A stretch of DNA of 60,808 nt from JAJXYN01 sp964532735 (GTDB lineage Bacteria > Patescibacteriota > Patescibacteriia > JAGPKW01), in the NCBI GenBank assembly GCA_964532735.1, contig CAZHKK010000002.1, positions 1 through 60,808 of the forward strand, in the 5' to 3' direction. Within the stretch, counting starts at the first letter, position 1. Each line of letters opens with the position of its first letter. A model generated the notes under the pieces. The model was not told the origin of the DNA. It worked only from the letters and a program-made list of their open reading frames with translations, and searched no databases. This document shows, in pieces, positions 1 to 8,585 of this stretch. A program made the translations under genes and the position numbers.

Positions 1-44
1 CAATGGGCAAAGCGTTAATTTTTTGTATTTTTTCTTATCATAAA

Positions 45-78
45 AAAACAATTCTCTTATGAGGATTGTTTTTTATTA
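45..78 (+). terminator. Intrinsic terminator of an upstream gene
   Basis: A 12-bp A/T-rich stem (arms about 45-56 and 61-72, one G-U pair) with a TTAT loop is followed by a T-rich tract. It must end a gene lying left of the window. An in-frame ATG of the next gene at 59 falls in the loop, which argues for the later start at 119. Confidence 0.75.
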
Positions 79-118
79 TATTATTTTATGGTATTATTTA
101 TTTATTAAATTAAAAAAA

Positions 119-469
119 ATGAAGGGTAAAAAATTAAAAAAAATCATAAATAAAGCTCGTTTATCTGCTAGATTTGACATAGAAAGATCTAATAATTTTA
201 ATATTGGTTTTGATAGAAATAATGATGTAGATGATTCTTTAGATTTACATGGTTATACTAGAAGCGAGGCAAGTTCTTTATTGAATGATTTTATTGATTT
301 TTGTTTAGAAAATAATTTATCTAAAGTTAGAATAATAACAGGAATAGGAGAAGATAGTTATAGTGTGCTAAAAGGTATAGTTATTGATTACTTAAAAGAA
401 AATAATTATAGATTTAATCAATCGTCTCAAAATAGAGGAGGAGAAGGTGCTTTTGATGTTTGGCTATGA
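119..469 (+). CDS. Small Smr-domain protein
   Basis: A 116-aa protein with a basic N-terminus followed by a Smr domain. Visible marks are the LDLHGY motif, the RIITGIG segment (usual form xTGxG) and the C-terminal GGEGAFDVWL, matching the usual GGxGxxxVxL ending. Stand-alone Smr proteins are related to the MutS2 C-terminus and bind or nick branched DNA or RNA; which substrate this one uses cannot be told. An in-frame ATG at 59 would add about 20 hydrophobic residues but lies inside the upstream terminator hairpin, so the ATG at 119 is chosen. It ends in TGA. No Shine-Dalgarno sequence. Confidence 0.8.
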   Translation: MKGKKLKKIINKARLSARFDIERSNNFNIGFDRNNDVDDSLDLHGYTRSEASSLLNDFIDFCLENNLSKVRIITGIGEDSYSVLKGIVIDYLKENNYRFNQSSQNRGGEGAFDVWL

Positions 470-548
470 ACACAAAAGTATTTCAATTTTTGAAAAGCTA
501 TTGTTTATAATGTAAAATAGATAATAAATAATGAAGTAATTTAAAATT

Positions 549-1829
549 ATGTTGGATATAAAATTTATAATAGAAAATAAAGAATTAGTAAAACAAAATT
601 GTATTAATAGACTTTCTAAAGCGAATATTGATCTATTGTGTTCTAAATATGAAGAGAAAATATCTATTCTTAAAGAAATAGAATCTTTACAAGCAGAAAG
701 AAATAAAAATTCTAAGACAAAACCAACGCCAGAAATTATAGAAGAAATAAAAAAAATAAATTTAAAAATTGAAGAATTAAATCCCGAACTTGAATTATTA
801 GAAAAAGAGGTTAGAGATTTATTATTACAAGTTCCTAATATGACTCATAAAGATGTTCATGTTAGTTTAGATGAAGATGATAATCCTGTTTTGGAAGTTG
901 TTGGAGAACCGACAAAATTTGATTTTATTCCAAAGGATCATGTTGAACTTTCAGAATCTTTAGATTTAATAGATTTTGATAGAGGCACAAAAGTAGCTGG
1001 TGCTAAATTTTATTATTTGAAGAATGAATTAGCTCTTATGGAATTTGCTTTAATACAATATGCTCTTGATGTTTGTGTAAAAAGAGGCTTTATACCATTT
1101 ACTACTCCTGATTTAGCTAAAAGAGATATTTTAGAAGAATTGGGATTTCAACCAAGAGGTGAATCGACTCAGGTTTATAGTATAGAAAATTCTGATCTTT
1201 GTTTGGTTGGGACAGCTGAAGTGACTATGGGTGGTTATCATGCAGGAGAAGTTTTGGAAGAGAAGTTTTTACCATTAAAGTATGCTGCGGTTTCTCATTG
1301 TTTTAGAACTGAAGCTGGTGCTGCTTCTAAATTTTCAAAAGGAATTTTTAGAGTTCATCAATTTAGTAAAATTGAAATGTTTGCTTATACAAAACCAGAA
1401 GAAAGTGAAAAAGTTCATGAAGAATTATTAGAAATAGAAAAAGAAATATTTAAAGGATTGAACATTCCTTTTAGGGTTGTTGACCATTGTACTGCTGATT
1501 TAGGAGGTCCTTCTATTAGAACTTATGATTTAGAAGCTTGGATGCCAGGCAAACCAAAACCTGATGGATCTATAGGTAATTGGGGTGAAATAACTTCTAC
1601 TTCTAACTGTACAGACTTTCAATCAAGAGGATTGAATATTAAATATAAAAAAGAAGATGGAACAAAAGAATATGTTAATACATTAAATGGAACAGCTATA
1701 TCTATTGCTCGTGCTTTGGTATCTATAATAGAAAATTGTCAAACAAAAGAAGGAGATATTATTATTCCAGAAATTTTAAGAAAATATATGGGAAATAGAG
1801 AAAAAATAACTAAAAAAAATGTTTATTAA
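549..1829 (+). CDS. serS: Seryl-tRNA synthetase
   Basis: Charges tRNA-Ser with serine in the cytoplasm. At 426 aa it has the normal length for a bacterial SerRS. Residues about 25-105 form the antiparallel coiled-coil arm that binds the long variable arm of the tRNA. The class II core follows, with motif 2 around R253 (FRTEAGAAS) and motif 3 near residues 380-395 (NGTAISIARALVS). A TATAAT-like box lies at 506-511 but no convincing -35 box was found. The leader is A/T-rich without a Shine-Dalgarno sequence. Its end overlaps the mreB start by 11 nt, so the two are probably co-transcribed. Confidence 0.97.
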   Translation: MLDIKFIIENKELVKQNCINRLSKANIDLLCSKYEEKISILKEIESLQAERNKNSKTKPTPEIIEEIKKINLKIEELNPELELLEKEVRDLLLQVPNMTHKDVHVSLDEDDNPVLEVVGEPTKFDFIPKDHVELSESLDLIDFDRGTKVAGAKFYYLKNELALMEFALIQYALDVCVKRGFIPFTTPDLAKRDILEELGFQPRGESTQVYSIENSDLCLVGTAEVTMGGYHAGEVLEEKFLPLKYAAVSHCFRTEAGAASKFSKGIFRVHQFSKIEMFAYTKPEESEKVHEELLEIEKEIFKGLNIPFRVVDHCTADLGGPSIRTYDLEAWMPGKPKPDGSIGNWGEITSTSNCTDFQSRGLNIKYKKEDGTKEYVNTLNGTAISIARALVSIIENCQTKEGDIIIPEILRKYMGNREKITKKNVY

Positions 1830-2829
1830 AAAAATTGGAATTGATCTTGGAACTATTAATACTTTAGTTTTTGTTCCTAAAAAAGGAATTGTTGTTAATG
1901 AACCATCTGTTGTTGCTATTGATTCTAAAACAAAAAAACCTATTTCAATAGGAAATGAAGCTAAAGAAATGATAGGGCGTAACCCAGAAGAAATAAAAGT
2001 TCTTAAACCTTTAAAAGATGGAGTTATTGCTGACTATACTGCAACAGAAGCTATGTTGAGATATTTTATTACAAAAACTACTGGAAATTTTAAATTTATT
2101 CATCCAGAAATTATGATTTCTGTGCCTTCTTGTATTACTTCTACTGAAAAAAAAGCTGTTATTGATGCTACTATTTCTGCTGGTGCTAAATCTGCATATA
2201 TTATAAAAGAATCTATTGCTTCTGCTATTGGTGCTGGTATTCCGGTTGGAGAAGCATCTGGTCATATGATTATAGATATAGGAGGAGGAACCAGTGAAAT
2301 AGCTGTTATATCTCTCGGAGGTATTGTTGTTTCTCATTCTATAAAAACAGCTGGCAATAAATTTGATAGTGCTATTATTGATTATATTAAAAAAAATTAT
2401 AATTTTTCTATAGGAGAAAGAACTGCAGAACTTATAAAAACTAAAGTTGGTAGTGCTTTATTTTCTAAAGAAAAATTAACAATTGAAGTCACTGGAATAG
2501 ATGTAGTTTCTGGTTTACCTAAGGTTTTTGTTGTTAATTCTGATGATATCACCTTTGCTATTCAGGAACAACTAAAATCTATAATAGAGGCTACAAAAAA
2601 AGTTCTACATGATATTCCTCCAGAATTATCTTCTGATATTATGGAAAATGGTATAATTTTGGCAGGTGGAAGTTCTTTACTTAGAAATATTGATAAATTA
2701 TTTTGCAATGCTCTTGGGATAAGTGTTAAAGTGGCAGAAAATCCTTTAACCTGTGTCATTAGAGGGATAAGTATAGTTTTAGAAAATTTAAATATGTATA
2801 AAAAAAGTATATTTAGTGGAAGAGGTTAA
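1819..2829 (+). CDS. mreB: MreB, actin-like rod-shape protein (copy 1)
   Basis: A 336-aa actin-family filament protein that directs lateral wall synthesis under the membrane. Phosphate-1 (DLGTINT near residue 9), phosphate-2 (DIGGGT at 153-158) and the adenosine motif (GIILAGGSS) are all canonical, and the catalytic Glu region (TSTEKKAV) is kept. It starts inside the end of serS, an unusual neighbour. A second MreB with altered loops sits in the mreCD-mrdA operon at 51.7 kb. This copy looks like the competent ATPase. The glycosyltransferase 14 nt downstream is probably in the same transcript. Confidence 0.95.
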   Translation: MFIKKIGIDLGTINTLVFVPKKGIVVNEPSVVAIDSKTKKPISIGNEAKEMIGRNPEEIKVLKPLKDGVIADYTATEAMLRYFITKTTGNFKFIHPEIMISVPSCITSTEKKAVIDATISAGAKSAYIIKESIASAIGAGIPVGEASGHMIIDIGGGTSEIAVISLGGIVVSHSIKTAGNKFDSAIIDYIKKNYNFSIGERTAELIKTKVGSALFSKEKLTIEVTGIDVVSGLPKVFVVNSDDITFAIQEQLKSIIEATKKVLHDIPPELSSDIMENGIILAGGSSLLRNIDKLFCNALGISVKVAENPLTCVIRGISIVLENLNMYKKSIFSGRG

Positions 2830-2843
2830 TTAATAAAATTTAA

Positions 2844-3968
2844 ATGAATATTGCTATAGATGCTTCTCGCGCTAATTTTGATAAAAAAACTGGTGTTGAG
2901 TGGTATTCTTTTAACTTAATACAAGCATTAAAAAAAATAGATCAAAAAAATCGATATTTTTTATATTCTCCAGATAAATTAAAAAATGATTTATCTAGTT
3001 TGCCAGATAATTTTTATGAAATAATTCTTTTTTGGAAATATAAAAAATTTTGGACACAAATTAAATTATGGTGGCATGTAAATTGTGAAAAAAATAAAAT
3101 TTTATTTGTTCCTTCTGGGATGATACCAATTATACCTTTTAGATTTTTTAAATTAGTTACAACTATTCATGATGTTTGTTTTTTTGAACATCCTGAATAT
3201 TATTCAAAAAAAGATTTATTACTTCAAAAGATAGCTTTTAGGCTTGGTGTTTTATTTTCTAATAAAATAATAACAGTTTCAGAATTTTCTAAACAGCAAA
3301 TAATAAAACATTCTAATTGTAATCCGAACAAAATTTATGTTACTCATTTGGGATATGACAATAATGTTTATAAAAGAATAAACGATCAAAATTTATTTGA
3401 AAGAATAAAAAGAAAATATAATTTACCAGAAAAATTTATTTTATATATAGGAAGAATAGAAGATAAAAAAAATATTTTGAACCAAATAAGAGCATTTGAA
3501 CGTTTTAATCAAAAATGTCCTGGATATAAATTTGTCTTGATAGGGAAGCCTGGATATGGTTATGATTCTATAAAAGAATCAATTTTTAAAGAAAGTTTAA
3601 ATAAAAACATAATAGAATTAGGATATGTAAACAAGGATGATATTGTTCCTATTATGAATATGGCTAGTGTTTTTCTTTTTGTTTCTAATTATGAAGGGTT
3701 TGGAATTCCTATAATAGAGGCTATGGCGTGTGGTATTCCTGTAATTACTTCTAATGTTGCTTCTATGCCAGAAATAGCTGGTGATTCTGCTTTATATTCT
3801 GAACCTAATAATACAATGAAGATAAGTGAAGATATTTATAATATTATTCAAAATAAAGACAACATAAGAGAGGAATTAATTTTAAAAGGATTAAAAAGAA
3901 TAGAAATGTTTAATTGGGAAAAATGTGCTCAAGAAACTTTAAATGTTTTTGAATGTTTTAATAAATAA
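2844..3968 (+). CDS. Glycosyltransferase, GT4-like (GT-B fold)
   Basis: A 374-aa GT-B fold glycosyltransferase. The N-terminal half has the usual acceptor-domain features (IAIDASRANFDKKTGVEWY, then TTIHDVCFFEHPEY). The C-terminal half has the donor-domain signature: YIGRIEDKKN near residue 200, then SNYEGFGIPIIEAMACGIPV around residues 280-300, including the E-x7-E pair, followed by SNVASMPEIAG. It probably adds a sugar from a nucleotide donor to a cell-surface glycan. Donor and acceptor cannot be read from sequence. It follows mreB by 14 nt without a Shine-Dalgarno sequence. Confidence 0.85.
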   Translation: MNIAIDASRANFDKKTGVEWYSFNLIQALKKIDQKNRYFLYSPDKLKNDLSSLPDNFYEIILFWKYKKFWTQIKLWWHVNCEKNKILFVPSGMIPIIPFRFFKLVTTIHDVCFFEHPEYYSKKDLLLQKIAFRLGVLFSNKIITVSEFSKQQIIKHSNCNPNKIYVTHLGYDNNVYKRINDQNLFERIKRKYNLPEKFILYIGRIEDKKNILNQIRAFERFNQKCPGYKFVLIGKPGYGYDSIKESIFKESLNKNIIELGYVNKDDIVPIMNMASVFLFVSNYEGFGIPIIEAMACGIPVITSNVASMPEIAGDSALYSEPNNTMKISEDIYNIIQNKDNIREELILKGLKRIEMFNWEKCAQETLNVFECFNK

Positions 3969-4019
3969 AATAATAAAAAAATAAAATATATCTACTATAA
4001 AGAAAAAATTATTTTTATT

Positions 4020-4048
4020 TTGACTAATTATTGTAAATAATGTAATAT
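4020..4048 (+). promoter_or_regulatory. Promoter of tRNA-Glu
   Basis: TTGACT at 4020-4025 and TAATAT at 4043-4048, separated by 17 bp. The predicted start is about 10 nt before the mature tRNA. Confidence 0.7.
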
Positions 4049-4063
4049 TGTTATTGTTTTTGT

Positions 4064-4138
4064 GGCCTTATCGTCTAGTGGCTAGGACGTATCCCTCTCA
4101 CGGATAAAACTGGAGTTCGATTCTCCATAGGGCTGCCA
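4064..4138 (+). tRNA. tRNA-Glu (anticodon CUC)
   Basis: A 75-nt cloverleaf. The acceptor arms are 4064-4070 and 4128-4134, the D-arm GTCT/GGAC, the anticodon stem TATCC/GGATA with loop CTCTCAC (anticodon CTC at 4097-4099), and the T-arm TGGAG/CTCCA with TTCGATT. Discriminator G and CCA are encoded. It reads GAG, a rare Glu codon in this A/T-rich genome, so a UUC isoacceptor should exist elsewhere. The outermost acceptor pair is G-U rather than G-C. It may be co-transcribed with the small Cys-rich gene that follows. Confidence 0.95.
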
Positions 4139-4174
4139 AAGTTAAAAACCAAAATTAAAAATTAAATTAATTTT

Positions 4175-4300
4175 ATGGAAGAAGAATTAATTAATGAATC
4201 TATTTCGTCTTTTCAATCTGATAATTGGGAAGAAGATTCTAAAGATAATATTTCTTGTCATGGTGATTGTTCTGGTTGTTCTGGATGTTGTATGGAATAA
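4175..4300 (+). CDS. 41-aa Cys-cluster protein of unknown function
   Basis: A short ORF with an acidic N-terminal half (MEEELINES...WEEDSKD) and a C-terminal cluster CHGDCSGCSGCCME holding five cysteines and one histidine within twelve residues. Such spacing suits metal binding (Zn, Fe-S or Cu), but no family is recognised. It begins 37 nt after tRNA-Glu and ends 4 nt before a clear terminator, so tRNA and ORF could share one short transcript. No Shine-Dalgarno sequence. The tight bracketing by tRNA and terminator and the non-random Cys spacing support it as a gene. Confidence 0.6.
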   Translation: MEEELINESISSFQSDNWEEDSKDNISCHGDCSGCSGCCME

Positions 4301-4303
4301 TAT

Positions 4304-4331
4304 AAAATGTGGTTTTTTCCACGTTTTTTTT
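4304..4331 (+). terminator. Intrinsic terminator
   Basis: Stem AAATGTGG/CCACGTTT (one G-U pair) with a T6 loop, followed by a long T-tract. It ends the tRNA-Glu and small Cys-protein unit. Confidence 0.8.
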
Positions 4332-4342
4332 TATTTAAAAAA

Positions 4343-4351
4343 TGGTATAAT
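4343..4351 (+). promoter_or_regulatory. Extended -10 promoter of the TraG/HerA-like ATPase gene
   Basis: TGG followed by TATAAT at 4346-4351. No good -35 box is seen, as expected for an extended -10. The ATG follows 29 nt downstream. Confidence 0.5.
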
Positions 4352-4380
4352 AGTATTAACTAAAAAGGTAAAATTAAAGT

Positions 4381-6522
4381 ATGATTGTAGATCCAAAAGA
4401 GCTTACTATTATTGGCGCAACAAATTTTCGTAGTATGAGAAAAAATTTTGGGATTAAAAGAGATGATAGACGTCGTCATGTTTATGTTATTGGAAAATCT
4501 GGTTCTGGTAAATCTGCACTTTTAGAAAATATGATTATGCAAGATATTATAAATGGTAATGGTTGTTGTGTAATGGATCCTCATGGTGACTTAGCAGAAG
4601 CTATAGTTAAATGTATACCACCAGAAAGACAAAATGATGTAGTTTATTTTAATCCTTCAGACGTTGATTATCCTGTTGCTTTTAATATTTTGGAAGGAAC
4701 TGGAAGTGATTCAAATAAAAATTTAGTCACTTCTGGTCTTATTGGTATTTTTAAAAAGATTTGGGCAGATTCTTGGGGGCCTAGACTTGAATATGTTCTA
4801 AGAAATACAATTCTTTCTCTTATGTATGCTGAAGGTAGTACTCTTCTTGGAATAAATAGAATGCTTACTGATAAAAAATATAGAAATTCTGTTTTAGAAA
4901 ATGTTCATGATCCTATATTAAAGGCTTTTTGGACGCAAGAATATGAAAATTATCCAGCCAAAGAATTACCTATGATTGTTAGTCCTATACAGAATAAAGT
5001 TGGTCAATTTTTGTCAAATCCTATAGTTCGTAATATTTTAGGTCAAGCACATAGCACTATAGATTTGAGGGAAATTATGGATAAGAAAAAAATATTTTTG
5101 GTCAATCTTTCTAAAGGTAGAATTGGTGAAGATAATTCTTCTCTTATTGGTTCTATGATTGTTACAAAACTATATTTAGCTGCTATGAGTCGTGTTAATT
5201 TACCAGAAGAGCAAAGAAATGATTTTTATCTTTATGTAGATGAATTTCAGAATTTTGCTACAGATTCATTTGCTGATATTTTATCAGAAGCTAGAAAATA
5301 TAGATTATCTCTTATTGTTGCTCATCAATATGTTTTACAACTTCCTGAAAAAGTTTCGGATGCTATTTTTGGTAATGGTGGAACATTGGTTACTTTTCGT
5401 TTAGGTTCTCAAGATGCAGAAATATTCGAAAAAGAATTTGGTCCAGAGTTTGTGTTGGAAGATTTGGTTAATATACCCAAATATAATATAGTTTTAAAAC
5501 TCCTTATAGATGGTGTTGCTTCTAAACCATTTTCTGCTTCTACACTTCCTCCTATGACAAAAAATTCTACTTATGAAGATAGGTCTTCTATTATTATTAA
5601 TGAATCAAGAAAAAAATATTCTATGAGTAGAGAGTTGGTTGAAGAACAAATAAGAAATTGGAGTTTAACAGAAGAAGAAAAACGTATTCTTAATAAACAA
5701 AAAAAAGAAAATGATAGTGGTGTGGATACAAAAAATATAAATATAGAAGAAAATAAAGAAGTATATACTACAAATTGTTGGGTTTGTGGTATGAAAATAG
5801 AAGTTCCTTTTAAGCCAGACAATAAGAGACCAATATATTGTGTTGATGATTTAAAAAAAATTAGAGAAAAACTTATTGAAGAACCAAAAGAAAATAGATT
5901 TGTCAAAAAAGAGAATGTTTCTCATAATAATCAAAATCAAAAAGATACAAAATCAAATCAACAGAATCAAAGAAGTCAACAACAAAATCAGAATATAAAA
6001 AAAGATAATAATTTAAATCAACAAAATAATATTTCAAAGAATAATCAGAAAAATAAATCACAAGAAATAAAAAAAGAAGAATTAAAGCCTATTATTAAAA
6101 AAGTGGAAGTTAAACCCGTTATTAAAACAGAAGAGTTAAAGTCTGTTATTAAAACAGAAGAAGTTAATTTAGAAAATGATTTCAAATCTATTTTGGGCGA
6201 TATTATGAAAGAAACAGGAATAGAAATTAAGAACAATAAAAGGGAAACAGTAGAAGAAATAAAAGCGATTAAGGAGCCTCAAAAATTAGAAGAGATAGAA
6301 CCAAAAAAAGAAGAAATATTAATTGAGCCTATAAAAGAAATTTTAAAAATAGAAGAACCTGAGGAAATACCTTTTATTTCTGAGGAATCATCTAAGTCTG
6401 TTTTAAGTTTGAATCAATTAAAAGAAAAAAGTTTTGAAGAAATAAAAGAAGCATTAAATCAAGATAAAAAAAACAGTAACCAACCTAATGTTTTAAAGGC
6501 TGGTGAAGTTATTAAGTTATAA
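4381..6522 (+). CDS. TraG/VirD4- or HerA-like DNA-pumping ATPase with degenerate zinc ribbon
   Basis: A 713-aa protein. Residues 1-400 are a type IV coupling-protein/DUF87-like ATPase: Walker A GKSGSGKS at 38-45, MDPHGDLAE near 60, Walker B FYLYVDEFQ at 282-290, then a Q-rich sensor (AHQYVLQLPE). No N-terminal membrane helix is seen. Residues 466-490 resemble a zinc ribbon (C466, C469, C487), but the expected fourth Cys is D490. Residues about 510-690 are low complexity: N/Q-rich, then Lys/Glu-rich with PIIKK/PVIKT/SVIKT repeats. It probably moves DNA through a membrane complex. No VirB-type partner genes lie nearby, so conjugation, competence or chromosome handling all remain possible. Confidence 0.85.
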   Translation: MIVDPKELTIIGATNFRSMRKNFGIKRDDRRRHVYVIGKSGSGKSALLENMIMQDIINGNGCCVMDPHGDLAEAIVKCIPPERQNDVVYFNPSDVDYPVAFNILEGTGSDSNKNLVTSGLIGIFKKIWADSWGPRLEYVLRNTILSLMYAEGSTLLGINRMLTDKKYRNSVLENVHDPILKAFWTQEYENYPAKELPMIVSPIQNKVGQFLSNPIVRNILGQAHSTIDLREIMDKKKIFLVNLSKGRIGEDNSSLIGSMIVTKLYLAAMSRVNLPEEQRNDFYLYVDEFQNFATDSFADILSEARKYRLSLIVAHQYVLQLPEKVSDAIFGNGGTLVTFRLGSQDAEIFEKEFGPEFVLEDLVNIPKYNIVLKLLIDGVASKPFSASTLPPMTKNSTYEDRSSIIINESRKKYSMSRELVEEQIRNWSLTEEEKRILNKQKKENDSGVDTKNINIEENKEVYTTNCWVCGMKIEVPFKPDNKRPIYCVDDLKKIREKLIEEPKENRFVKKENVSHNNQNQKDTKSNQQNQRSQQQNQNIKKDNNLNQQNNISKNNQKNKSQEIKKEELKPIIKKVEVKPVIKTEELKSVIKTEEVNLENDFKSILGDIMKETGIEIKNNKRETVEEIKAIKEPQKLEEIEPKKEEILIEPIKEILKIEEPEEIPFISEESSKSVLSLNQLKEKSFEEIKEALNQDKKNSNQPNVLKAGEVIKL

Positions 6523-6528
6523 TTATTT

Positions 6529-7239
6529 ATGAAAAATAAAAAAAATAAAACGATTGCTATAATTGGTGGTTTTGGTCCAGAGTCTACGTCTGATTTCTAT
6601 CTTAGGCTTATAGATAAGTTTAAAATAGAAAATAAAAAACAATATCCCGAAATATTTCTTTACAATACTCCAATAACAATAAAAATGGAAAATGATTTTG
6701 TTAAAAATGGAAAAAAAATAATAGAATATGTTGATTATATAGTAAAAGGAATTAATGAATTAAAAAAAATAAAAAAAATAAAAATTTTTACAATTCCTTG
6801 CAATACAATACATATATATATTGATGATATAATAAAAAAAACAAATGTTAAATTTTTAAATATAGTTGACGAATCTGTTAAATTTATAAAAAAGTATCAT
6901 TTTAAAAAAATAGGTCTATTAGGAACATCTTTAACTATAAAATCAATGATGTATCAAAGAGTTTTTAAAAAAGAAGGAATAAGTGTTGAAGTTCCAACAA
7001 ATATAGAACAAAAAGAATTATCTATTATTATTTCAAACATATTAAATAATAGAAAAGAAGATGATGATAGAAATTATATACTTTCAATAATAGATTCTTT
7101 TAAAAAAAATGGGTGTGATTGTGTTTTGTTGGCTTGCACAGAATTACAGATTATAATAGGAGAAAATAATGAAAATATTTATATTTTCGATACAATGGAA
7201 ATATTAGCAGAAGCTTCTAAAAATTTTCTAAATAAATAA
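6529..7239 (+). CDS. Aspartate/glutamate racemase family protein
   Basis: A 236-aa enzyme of the Asp/Glu racemase family, which interconverts L- and D-amino acids with two cysteines. Both are present: C91 in IPCNTIH and C203 in LACTELQ. The N-terminal IAIIGGFGPEST matches the RacD/YgeA type (usual GGMGPxAT) more than MurI. It might provide D-Glu or D-Asp for the wall, but the substrate cannot be set from sequence. It follows the ATPase gene by 6 nt and is followed 1 nt later by the duplicated membrane-protein gene, so it is probably in one operon. Confidence 0.85.
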   Translation: MKNKKNKTIAIIGGFGPESTSDFYLRLIDKFKIENKKQYPEIFLYNTPITIKMENDFVKNGKKIIEYVDYIVKGINELKKIKKIKIFTIPCNTIHIYIDDIIKKTNVKFLNIVDESVKFIKKYHFKKIGLLGTSLTIKSMMYQRVFKKEGISVEVPTNIEQKELSIIISNILNNRKEDDDRNYILSIIDSFKKNGCDCVLLACTELQIIIGENNENIYIFDTMEILAEASKNFLNK

Positions 7240-7240
7240 A

Positions 7241-8521
7241 ATGAATCATAAAAATAAAAATATAAATTTTATTTTTACTATAATAATTTTCTTTTTTATA
7301 ATACCTATATTTTTATTCTTTTTTATAAAAGATTACTCTTATGTATCTTTAAAGTGTGCGGGTATAAAAATTATAAATTTAAATTATAAAACAATATTTA
7401 GTATATTGTCTGTTTTTGTTGGTGTATTTTCTATAATTAAACAAACAAATAAAGAAAAAAGGATAAATGAGGCGAGATTTGTTTTGGATTTGAATAATAG
7501 TTTTTCTAAAAATACTCAAATTAGTGACTTTTTTTATAAGATTCAATTGGATTTAGAAAATCTAGAATCAATAGATAAATTTTTAAAATATAAAAAAAAT
7601 AAAACAACTGTTATAGAGTATATAGTTTTTTTTGAAACAATAAATATACTTTTATCTAGAAAAATTTTAAAAATATCAGAAATTAACGATTTGTTTTCTG
7701 GTAGGTTTTTTGCTTTTGTGAATAATCCAAAAATTCAAAAATATACAATTTTAAAAAATAATAAGTATATAAAAAATATATACCAACTTTATTCAAAACT
7801 TTTTTCTTATAGATTGAAAAACAAATTACCAATTCCTTACTCTAAATTTTCTTTACATAAAATTGATAAAGATTATGAATATATATCATCTTTTGGTTTT
7901 TTTGAAAGTTTAAATTTAAAAACTATTATTTTCTTTTTCTTTTTTATTATTTTGTTAATAATTTTTATTTTAAATAAAATATTAAATTTTACAAATTATT
8001 GTCATGATATAAAAATAGAAACTTCATTTTTAATAGGGTCAATATCTGGTTTTATTGGTATAATATCAGTTTTAAATCAAACAATAAAAGAAAAAAGAAT
8101 AGTAGAAGGTAAATTTATTATGGATTTAAATAACCATTTTTTAATGAATACAAAAATAGATAAAATGTTAATTTTATTAGAACAAGAAGAAGATGGAATA
8201 GAATATAAGGTTATAAAAAATGATGATATTCCAGGAATTATGGAATATATAATATTTTTTGAAACAGTTTATAGTTCTATAAAAGAAAAGGCTATCTCAA
8301 TAGAAGAAGTTGATAAACTTTTTGCTAAAAGATTTTTTATGTTTGTTAATAATAAAACAATACAAAAAGAAAAAATAATAAAAAATTCTATTTATTTAAA
8401 AAACATATATAGATTATATGATGTTTGGATTAAATACAGATTAAAATATAATTTAGATATACCTTATTGTAAAAATGCTTTAAATGAAAAAGACAAAAAT
8501 TATAAAAATAATTTAAAATAA
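7241..8521 (+). CDS. Membrane protein of two tandem homologous halves
   Basis: A 426-aa protein with about four membrane segments (near residues 10-30, 48-65, 226-248 and 260-280). Residues about 40-205 and 255-420 are copies of one module: a helix, then KQTNKEKRINEARFVLDLNN versus NQTIKEKRIVEGKFIMDLNN, a FFETI/FFETV segment, RFFAFVNN versus RFFMFVNN, and a conserved YRLK-x-LxIPY end. Each half therefore has one membrane helix pair and one cytoplasmic helical domain. The module vaguely resembles DUF4760-type proteins; that is an impression, not an assignment. A clear terminator follows. Confidence 0.75.
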   Translation: MNHKNKNINFIFTIIIFFFIIPIFLFFFIKDYSYVSLKCAGIKIINLNYKTIFSILSVFVGVFSIIKQTNKEKRINEARFVLDLNNSFSKNTQISDFFYKIQLDLENLESIDKFLKYKKNKTTVIEYIVFFETINILLSRKILKISEINDLFSGRFFAFVNNPKIQKYTILKNNKYIKNIYQLYSKLFSYRLKNKLPIPYSKFSLHKIDKDYEYISSFGFFESLNLKTIIFFFFFIILLIIFILNKILNFTNYCHDIKIETSFLIGSISGFIGIISVLNQTIKEKRIVEGKFIMDLNNHFLMNTKIDKMLILLEQEEDGIEYKVIKNDDIPGIMEYIIFFETVYSSIKEKAISIEEVDKLFAKRFFMFVNNKTIQKEKIIKNSIYLKNIYRLYDVWIKYRLKYNLDIPYCKNALNEKDKNYKNNLK

Positions 8522-8550
8522 AAAAAGGTGATTAAATTCACCTTTTTATT
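8522..8550 (+). terminator. Intrinsic terminator
   Basis: AAAAAGGTGA / TCACCTTTTT hairpin directly after the stop codon, with a T5 tract. It ends the 4.38-8.52 kb operon and abuts the rplJ promoter. Confidence 0.85.
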
Positions 8551-8578
8551 TGACACATTTATTCAAATCTGATATCAT
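8550..8578 (+). promoter_or_regulatory. Promoter of the rplJL operon
   Basis: TTGACA at 8550-8555 and TATCAT at 8573-8578 with a 17-bp spacer, one of the strongest sigma70-type promoters in the window. Confidence 0.85.
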
Positions 8579-8585
8579 ATTTACT

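Noticed and set aside
59..118. Longer Smr start with a hydrophobic N-terminus
   Set aside because: The ATG lies in the loop of an intrinsic terminator for the previous gene.
2011..2337. Minus ORFs opposite mreB (and similar ones opposite pilins, rplL, lepA, gatB, rseP)
   Set aside because: Low-complexity shadows of strongly coding frames on the other strand, with no start signals or family marks.
4194..4433. 79-codon ORF overlapping the small Cys gene and ATPase start
   Set aside because: It crosses a terminator and a promoter and is in another frame to both; the 4175-4300 frame has the Cys pattern.
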